The position numbers and the translations under genes are program-made. The notes below the pieces were generated by a model. The model ran no database searches. It was given only the letters and a program-made list of their open reading frames with translations, and had not been told where the DNA came from. A DNA stretch of 64,000 bases, taken from Symsagittifera roscoffensis. Its lineage: Eukaryota; Xenacoelomorpha; Acoela; Convolutidae. The stretch is taken from assembly GCF_963678635.1 (NCBI RefSeq), contig NC_087064.1, positions 75,356,213-75,420,212 of the forward strand, given 5' to 3'. This document shows, piece after piece, positions 57,487 to 64,000 of the stretch. Each line of letters opens with the position of its first letter. Positions within the stretch are counted from its first letter, which is position 1.

Positions 57487-57807
57487 CCAATAAGCTTCTT
57501 TCAACCAAATTGGAACAATTTCTAAGACTGATTAAAACTCCGCTTACACGTTAAAAGCGCGAAATATATCGCGCTTTAATTGTCCCAAATTGGTCAAAAT
57601 GGAAATCTGTAAACCCCCATAAGTTTACGAAAAATTATCACAGGTAGAATATTTTTTCATTTTTAAGCTCAAGACAACACAACCTTTTGAATGATATTAA
57701 AAAAAACTGTTAAAAATGACTAGATGAAAAGTCGAAATTAGTCGGAAGAAAAAAACCACCCCGAGCACAAATATTCCGTAACTTTCGTATCGATTGTCGG
57801 AACAATA
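57487..57807 (-). mobile_element. Inverted copy of the element in the Ki-67-like gene intron
   Basis: Reverse complement of 46145-46465 over its whole length with scattered differences and indels, from AAGCTTCTTTCAACCAAATT to TTTCGTATCGATTGTCGGAAC. The palindrome GCGCGAAATATATCGCGC corresponds to GCGCGATATAATTCGCGC there. Confidence 0.65.
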
Positions 57808-58504
57808 ATTGCATTACTTTCTTCAAATCGACAAGTTTGATGAAAACTATCACTCTGCTAACACAATTAATAATTTACGCCAATAAGTTCCATTTCCTGA
57901 ATCAAACCTTTTGATCTATGCAAGGAAAGAATTGTCCGAAATCTTAATGATTGACAGATAACATCGTCAACCAACCGACAGAAAACTTGAAAATAGTTCT
58001 GCATGTTTCCTTAAAGGTTATTGTTATTGGGTCCTGATTGATTCTGGAAATTTTTTTTTCATTTTGAGCTCACAAATATTTCAGTTTGTTATACTTATGT
58101 TTTTGTCAATTGTGCTGTTTTGTTTTGCTTCATTTTGAATTTTATTATGAGTTGAAAGTAGGACAAATAATACATCACGAATATTCATATCGGATGTTAA
58201 CATTTTCGAGAGCTCGATCTGATGAAAGCTCTATCTGAATCGCAAGAATCATTAGAAAACGAGAGATTTCTAAAAGCATTTCCTGAGTAAGAAAAACGAG
58301 TATTCGGAGTGATAATTTTGAAATTGACTTCATATGAAAGTGTTTGACGGCTATTTAATGAACAATTTTATCTCCAAAAAATCAAACTCATTGTGCTGTT
58401 TACGAGAAATTGCATCCAAAACATTTTTATGAGCAGTATTTAAACAACGCTTTGAAAATTTTTCTTCCGAGCATTGAAAATTGGGAGGAACTGCGTATTC
58501 GGTT
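57808..58504. other. Non-coding sequence
   Basis: No gene, RNA gene or repeat partner recognised. Confidence 0.5.
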
Positions 58505-58790
58505 GTTTTTTTTTGTTTTCCACGCAAAATCAGGTACGACAGATAATGATCGGACTGGGTTGAGTGATATATCATACTAAAGCCCTTTCAGTCGTGATTC
58601 GAACCACATTAAAAAAATTCTCGAAATTTTTTTCTAGTTTCGAGAAAAACCGGTTTGAAATTTTTGATTTTTTGTCCTAATTCTTTTGATTTTTTGAATT
58701 TTGAAACCGGTTTGAATTTTTTGATTTTTTTGTCTTTTTTGATTTTTTTTTGTTTTAATTCGAGCGAATAAAGCAAGCGAGCAGGCTTAC
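58505..58790 (-). repeat. Interspersed repeat with a B-box-like motif, copy 2
   Basis: Second copy of the family at 50311-50525, lengthened by a duplicated ACCGGTTTGAAxTTTTTGAT segment (about 58650-58720). The complement of CAGTCGTGATTCGAACCA again gives a B-box-like sequence. Confidence 0.55.
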
Positions 58791-59810
58791 AACAGCTGAA
58801 ATCTGCAAATTTACCTAATTTAAGACATTAAAATTTAATTTAAAACAAGTACAACTAGTTTTTGGCGTTTTTTAGCTTCATTTTGGGAACCAAAAACTTC
58901 GGAAAATCAACAATTTTCAAAAACTAGTTTTTCTAATGATTTTTTTGTTTTTCTAGTCATTTTCCTGCAAAAATATTTGTCCAATTTGCTTATATTACTA
59001 TAAATATCTAAAATATTTTTTCACGTCAGGTTTTTTATCACACCAAGCAGGAGAAACTACTCTAATTTGAAAAATTTTATAAACCGTAGTTTTCTAAAGA
59101 CTATAGTTGGAACATTCTGTGCTACTTACACAGTAATCAGCTATTCATTTTTTTTTTGGTCCCTTCAATTCTTTTCAAGTATTTTTTCCATCATATGTCT
59201 AGATTGCAACCATGAATCTCAAACCGATGCCGATGTAACATTCGCCCAGAAATTACACAGCGACGGAGGATAGAAAACGTCTCTATTGATGACTGGCTGA
59301 CGTCAGTTACATTAAATTGTACTCCTTTTTCACCGTCTCGACCTAGCCAGTTCATTTTCCGGTCTGTTTGAGAGCTAACCATCATGTTACCGCTTTCAGG
59401 CCATCAGCGTTTTTTTTTTATTCAGCTTCCGTTCACTTGGAAACCTCATAGCTGGGTCTCGGATCGCACTACAACGTGATTATTACTAAAAATAGGGCTA
59501 GAAACCATAATTACAAATACTTTTAATGACAGTTATATATTATATCCACTAGAGATGGATGGGGCCTTTCCTGGCACCTAACTACTCATGCTCTAAAAAA
59601 AAAACAAATTAAATTTGAGTTAAATTAAACACGTTCAGGGCATTACAGCAGCTAAAAGGATTAGTTGTTTGTAAAAAAGTCTCTGGGCACCGGGCCTCCA
59701 ACTACAAATTTTCCTAGAAATAACGTTGTTATCTCTTAATTTTCTCCGTTCAGGAGGGTTCGGATCTGTCCCGAAGATTCCACTATACCCTCCGGCTTCA
59801 CTCAGCTTCG
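58791..59810. other. Non-coding sequence with minor frames
   Basis: A 68-codon plus frame (59067-59273) has a hydrophobic middle but no other support. Nothing else recognised. Confidence 0.4.
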
Positions 59811-59850
59811 TGGTGTAGTGCGTTATCACACGAAGGTTTCGTGTCCGAGG
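59811..59850 (+). repeat. Shortened tRNA-like sequence (possible SINE head)
   Basis: TGGTGTAGTGCGTTATCAC is a strong match to the D-arm/A-box region of tRNA-Val/Asp/Glu-type genes, followed after only about 12 bases by GGTTTCGTGTCC, a weak B box. The anticodon arm seems deleted, so this is at most a relic. Confidence 0.3.
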
Positions 59851-60039
59851 CTTGTCTTTTTTTCAATTTTTATCTCTGTTCCTACCGACTGTTCGTCGTC
59901 TCGTATCCGGCTGTTCTGTTTTACACGTTGTCCTTGTTAAAATGGCCGTCTTCTTGCATTTAAGCTAGAAATATTCTGGCTTAAATGAAAAATTTAACCT
60001 CCAGAATATTTGTACCTTTCTTTTCATTACGACTTCCGC

Positions 60040-60115
60040 AATAAGGAAGGTGGTGCTGGAAGGTGCTGCAGGGTCATCGCAAGGTGCTGCGTACAACGGA
60101 AGGTGCTGCTGTGTC
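60040..60115 (+). repeat. Short repeats of GGAAGGTGCTGC
   Basis: GGTGCTG(G/C) occurs at four places within about 70 bases (GGTGGTGCTGG, GGAAGGTGCTGC, GCAAGGTGCTGC, GGAAGGTGCTGC), separated by GGGTCATC/TGTCATCC phrases. It is a small degenerate minisatellite. Confidence 0.6.
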
Positions 60116-61478
60116 ATCCGGGGAATGGCACACGGCATAAAAAAACGCAAACATTTTTTTAAATTTGTTCATCGGCTTGAAATTACAAACTTTTGCAAAT
60201 TTTGATTTTTTTTCAGTAGACTTATGGGGTTTCGAAAAATACTATTTTGGCCATTTTGCGGTAATTTACGGACAATTTTTTCCGTTCTTATAACATGGAT
60301 AAGCGGTAGTTTGAATTGTTTTAAATTGAACTGAGGCGAATCATTTGATAGTATTTTTAAGATAAGAGACTCTGGATCAGGGTTGGCAAATAAGAAAACA
60401 ATTTGGATTGTTTTGAACACGATTTAAATCAGATTTAGAAGGTGTTGTAAGCAACCGAAAAAATGTGTTATGTTTGACCTGTATTTTAGCGTTTAATAGC
60501 TTCTGCTTACAATTAACAAACATTGTCTGGAACAGTCGTGCATTAAATGCCTGGTTTTTAGAGCAAGTATGAGCAAATTGGTCGTAAGAGAGATGCTATT
60601 TGGGACCATTTCGACATAGTGGAAGGGCTAATAATAATAATGGAAGGGCTAAATGCAAGGACTGCCCTCTTGATATTGTTCCGCTGGTGAAGCGTATGAA
60701 AGTCGCCATCGTGAACTTAGTTTGAGCCCGCAACTGAGTTTTGGACAGCCATCTATGAGTAATAACACTACTGTCTTACCTTTGGTTATCACTGTAGTTA
60801 CGGCTTAACAACGAAAAAACGACGACGTGTGCTAGGAGACAACATACATGTATGCAACTTACTGACCAAGTTTGGAAGGAATCGGAGGTGTCTTATTTTT
60901 AGGTCGAAATAACAGATAGTTTTTGTTTCAGGTACGTAACTAACTGGCAATGCCTGAAAGGAGTCATTGACACGCATACAGCAGATTTTGTACGGAGATT
61001 GTGGCGACGTCACATCATTTGTGCGTGACGTTTATGTTTTTAAAAACGTGGGAGACGCTATTTCCTGTCTTTCACCAATAGCATCGGCCTATACGAGCTG
61101 CAGTATAACACGTCTTTAACGTGGCAAAGCGGTTTCCACGTGGAAAACCTTGTTGGAACACCGCAGCAAGGGGGCTTCGAGGGCAGGGAATGGCTCGAGA
61201 GAGCTAAGGTGCTGTTCAACAACTCAGACCCACATTCCTGGTTTGCCGCTAACTTGCTCCATCCTGCTTTTGTGGGTCATCGGCAGTCTTGAGTCAGATT
61301 TGCTAAATCTAGTAAATTGTTTTCAGTGGTAGAGGCTACCATTTTTTAAATTTTTATAACATAGATTTTTGTACCCACTACCACTATTCAACCACTTCAA
61401 AAAACTTAAGGAAAGTATGTTCATTTTATGAAGGCCAAAAGAGCATACAAAATTTTACTGCGAAACAATGATCAAGAC
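60116..61478. other. No recognisable gene
   Basis: Short frames only. The less AT-rich patch near 60660-61200 has no frame longer than about 70 codons and no motif. Confidence 0.45.
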
Positions 61479-61772
61479 CAGTTGCGGATTTAGGGGCGGG
61501 GGGGGGGTTTGGTGGCAGACACGCTTTTCCACCCCCTGCTCAGGGATTCATTCAGCCCCCTGCCGACCAGTTGCGGATTTAGGGGCGGGGGGGGGGGGTT
61601 TGGTGGCAGACACGCTTTTCCACCCCCTGCTCAGGGATTCATTCAGCCCCCTGCTGATAACTCTTTGTACTATTTTGAGTTATCAGCTTTTGGCTAACGG
61701 ACCCTATAATTTTTCTAAAGGGGAAATGCGCGCCAAAAACCGTGATTTTTTGGTCAAAGTTTTTCAAAACAG
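61479..61772 (-). mobile_element. Truncated copy of the hAT-type MITE with a tandemly duplicated end
   Basis: CAGTTGCGGATTTAGGGGCG matches the right terminal inverted repeat of the MITE at 54407-54820, in opposite orientation. The terminal ~89 bp (61476-61564) is repeated immediately at 61565-61655. The sequence then follows the MITE interior (CAGGGATTC, GGACCC, TTTTCTAAAGG, GCGCGCC, GATTTTTTGGTCAAA) until about 61772, where similarity ends. The other terminus is missing. Confidence 0.7.
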
Positions 61773-62796
61773 CGCGGAGATTTCTCAAAAAGCACAGTCA
61801 TGGAAGTCTATAAATGGTTCCTATTCATTTTTGTTAGCATCATTTGGTGCAATCGAAAAAAGAATTGGCAAAAAACCAGAACTAGCAAAATGACCGAACA
61901 TAGTTTCAAGAACCTCGCGTAAGAGCAAAGAAATTTTCTTATAAATGAGCAAAATAGTCGCTGAATTGACGACCATGATGTGGTGAAATGGGTATAGTAC
62001 CTTTTTATTTAATTCAATAATTAGCGAGTTCTGGTGATGATTGGGCATTCTAAGTTTAAATACCCAACAGCAATTTTTTCTCTGCAAATAAAAATTGGTT
62101 TTGTTGTTGGACCAAAAAATAGAAGGTTTTCGGCCTCGAGCTACCAAGCGTACAATGCGTCGTACAAGTAAAAAAAACATCATTGCGTCTCAGAGCTTCT
62201 TTTTATGGTGAAATAAATTACCCTTGGGTAAATTTTTTTGTAAATTATGTTTTGGGGGTTGTCAGTATCTGAGGAGCTAGATTGGACTCTTTGACACAAC
62301 TGGAGTGACATGTTTTGATTTTCGCTTTCTCTACTTTACGCAATTTGTTTTCGGTATTTTTGAAGTGAACAAGGTTTGAGAAAGACGTAGTATCCTATAT
62401 GAAGAATTGATCGAAGGTAATCAAGAAATTAATGCTTAATTTGAGCATATAACGCGCGAATTATCAGTTTCACCGACTTATGGCGTCAAAGTAAAATGAG
62501 GCATACAACAAAATTTTATTTTCCCGGTGGCTGGGATGAGGTCAATTGAGTCTATGGGTGAGCAAATCGGCTTACTTTGAGCGCTTTTCAACAAAAAGAA
62601 AGGATTTTTACTGTGAATCCACCTTTGTTTTTCGTTTTTCCTTCTTGGAACGATCTGTTTTTTTTGTTCAGGTTTTACCTCGTATATTTTATACCCAGCC
62701 TAAGCATGAACGCGAATATTTGTTGCAATTTCCGAAAGAAACAAGTAATCAAATAGTTTCGAATTTCGTTAATTGGAGTCCCAGGTTGACTTGACA
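61773..62796. other. Non-coding sequence
   Basis: A 120-codon minus frame (62183-61821) and an 82-codon plus frame (62546-62794) exist but show no motif and no splice or promoter context. Confidence 0.4.
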
Positions 62797-62950
62797 GGAA
62801 AAATTATCGCTAATTCAGAGATATCGCAGCGATTACAGTCTAAGGTTCAGTCTATGATCAGGGTCACTTTAGCCATGATCAGGGCTAAGTCAACGCTGAA
62901 TTAGCGCTAAATTTTCAGCTCTGATTCAGAGATGGATTTTCCCTGCAATA
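62797..62950. repeat. Small imperfect inverted repeat (possible MITE relic)
   Basis: TGACAGGAAAAATTATC near the left and the complement of GGATTTTCCCTGCA near the right are imperfect inverses. Internally GCTAATTCAG and CTGAATTAGC are inverse, and ATGATCAGGG occurs twice. About 150 bp in total, with no coding capacity. Confidence 0.35.
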
Positions 62951-64000
62951 ACCCTGAAGACCTGAATTAAGGATATCTCATTCCTGAAAAATTACTGACT
63001 AGCCATTAGAAATTTCGAGAGAAAATCAGTCATATTTTGAGGAAATAACAAAGAATCATAGTATAAAATAGTGAAAATCATGTTATAAATGGTGCAACAA
63101 TGATCATGAAGTTTCTAGATGCTAGTTCTTTACCCCAGTTCACAAAATGGTTCCCAACCGACATTCTCTTATGTGTAACATTGTCTTCGCTTCGTACTTT
63201 TGTGCCTTTCAAGGGAAGATCCAAGTTAATTTTCACGAAATCCCGAAATTTTATCCGTCATACTCGCTCTTGAATTTAATAACTAATCGAGCACCAGCAC
63301 ATTTTTTAAAAATCTTCTTTTGTGTAAGGTATATTACTTGCAGAGACTGATACTGAGCTTTTGGACCTTTCAGAATAAAGTTTCTAATAACTTCTTCGAT
63401 ACCTGAGTAATCGGGGCCTACCATTTTTTGATGAGATTCTCGTTTTTCGTTGAGTTAATACACAGAAGCATTCGTTCTAATATCGAACCTTGTTAACAAT
63501 AACTTAAGACACGCCTAAACAGCCACTCGCTGGTATTCAACCCTGAGAGACTCTTAACCTCAAGTATGAGTATCTGAGTCGTGAGAGAATTAGGAGATTT
63601 TTTGTCCAAAATCTTTTGTATCATCTCAAATTTAATATTTAAATCGTGGAATCTGCCATTTTCAGCAAGTTTATTAGCAACAAAAAAAGCTGTTTAATTG
63701 TGGAGTTCTGCAATTGAAATGCACTTGTACAGTTATTCCAGCTTCATGTGTCAGATTTTGGAAAAGTGAACTACTTTGTATGAAATTTTCAGACAACTTG
63801 CTACGGAAGAATCTTGCACTTATTATTTTGCAATCAAAAGAATTTTCATTGGAAGCTCTATCATTAAAAAATGAAATTTCAGTTCTGATAATTTTTATTT
63901 TCAACAGAAGGCTGGGCTTAGCGATATTCGACGCAATCAAACACACATCGGTTCAAACGTGAAGGACAAGTAACTCAACATGGGTCTTTGGATGGATTAA
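62951..64000. other. No recognisable gene at the window end
   Basis: Overlapping 82-90-codon frames on both strands near 63674-63962 are the longest. Neither has a supporting motif, and each is the antisense of the other. Confidence 0.4.

Noticed and set aside
59635-59829. 64-codon minus frame.
   Set aside because: No motif or signal; it overlaps the shortened tRNA-like relic on the other strand.

Overview
The window is AT-rich nuclear DNA from an animal, most likely an invertebrate. Three things point that way: one clearly recognisable multi-exon gene with consensus GT-AG introns, decayed jockey/CR1-type LINEs with a tRNA-headed SINE, and a hAT-type MITE with an intact 8-bp target-site duplication. 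I cannot name the species. There are no prokaryotic-style operons, rRNA genes or CRISPR arrays. A run of Ns (465-664) is an assembly gap. Most of the sequence is repeats, segmental duplications and decayed coding DNA.

Layout. 1-5.2 kb: a long inverted repeat (about 665-990 and 2887-3500) encloses decayed plus-strand coding sequence. A 258-bp direct repeat carrying a first-exon-like sequence and an inverted fragment of a 3-kb unit follow. 5.2-10.6 kb: several small, mostly intronless ORFs and pseudogenes (5196-5582, 6308-6745, 7429-8052, 9025-9459, 9908-10560). They share a beta-strand plus L/F-x-x-W pattern that resembles a highly divergent PC4/p15 (Sub1) single-stranded-DNA-binding fold. One of them lies behind an evenly spaced array of inverted CCAAT boxes. 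10.5-19.0 kb: three tandem copies of a 3.0-kb unit, the third with an internal deletion. 19.7-27.9 kb: a solo copy of the first inverted-repeat family, SINE cores and a LINE fragment. 27.9-36.1 kb: five direct copies or part-copies of a segment up to about 2.8 kb carrying a decayed minus-strand gene of unknown function. 36.5-38.6 kb: a tRNA-Leu-like SINE, a poly-T tract and a satellite of about 171-bp monomers arranged as a trimeric higher-order repeat. 39.6-40.7 kb: unrecognised ORFs.

41.9-49.3 kb holds the one gene identified with confidence, a Ki-67 (MKI67)-like gene. Six coding exons join in phase into 1361 codons: an N-terminal FHA domain, a KRISF PP1-binding motif followed by the Ki-67/Repo-Man-type extension, an SWADI motif, and a long S/T-P- and K/R-rich tail with repeated TRTRRG motifs. 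The vertebrate ~120-residue Ki-67 repeats are absent.

49.4-64 kb: decayed jockey-like LINE (endonuclease, RT, C-terminal Cys/His motif), hAT-type MITE, a palindromic element with ACCCGGGTTGAC ends, an element shared with a Ki-67 intron in inverted orientation, and a truncated MITE copy with a duplicated end. Nothing in this stretch looks like an intact host gene.

The items most worth following are the invertebrate Ki-67 homologue, the possible PC4-like cluster with its CCAAT array, the higher-order satellite, and the amplified unknown minus-strand gene whose copies differ by an in-frame deletion.
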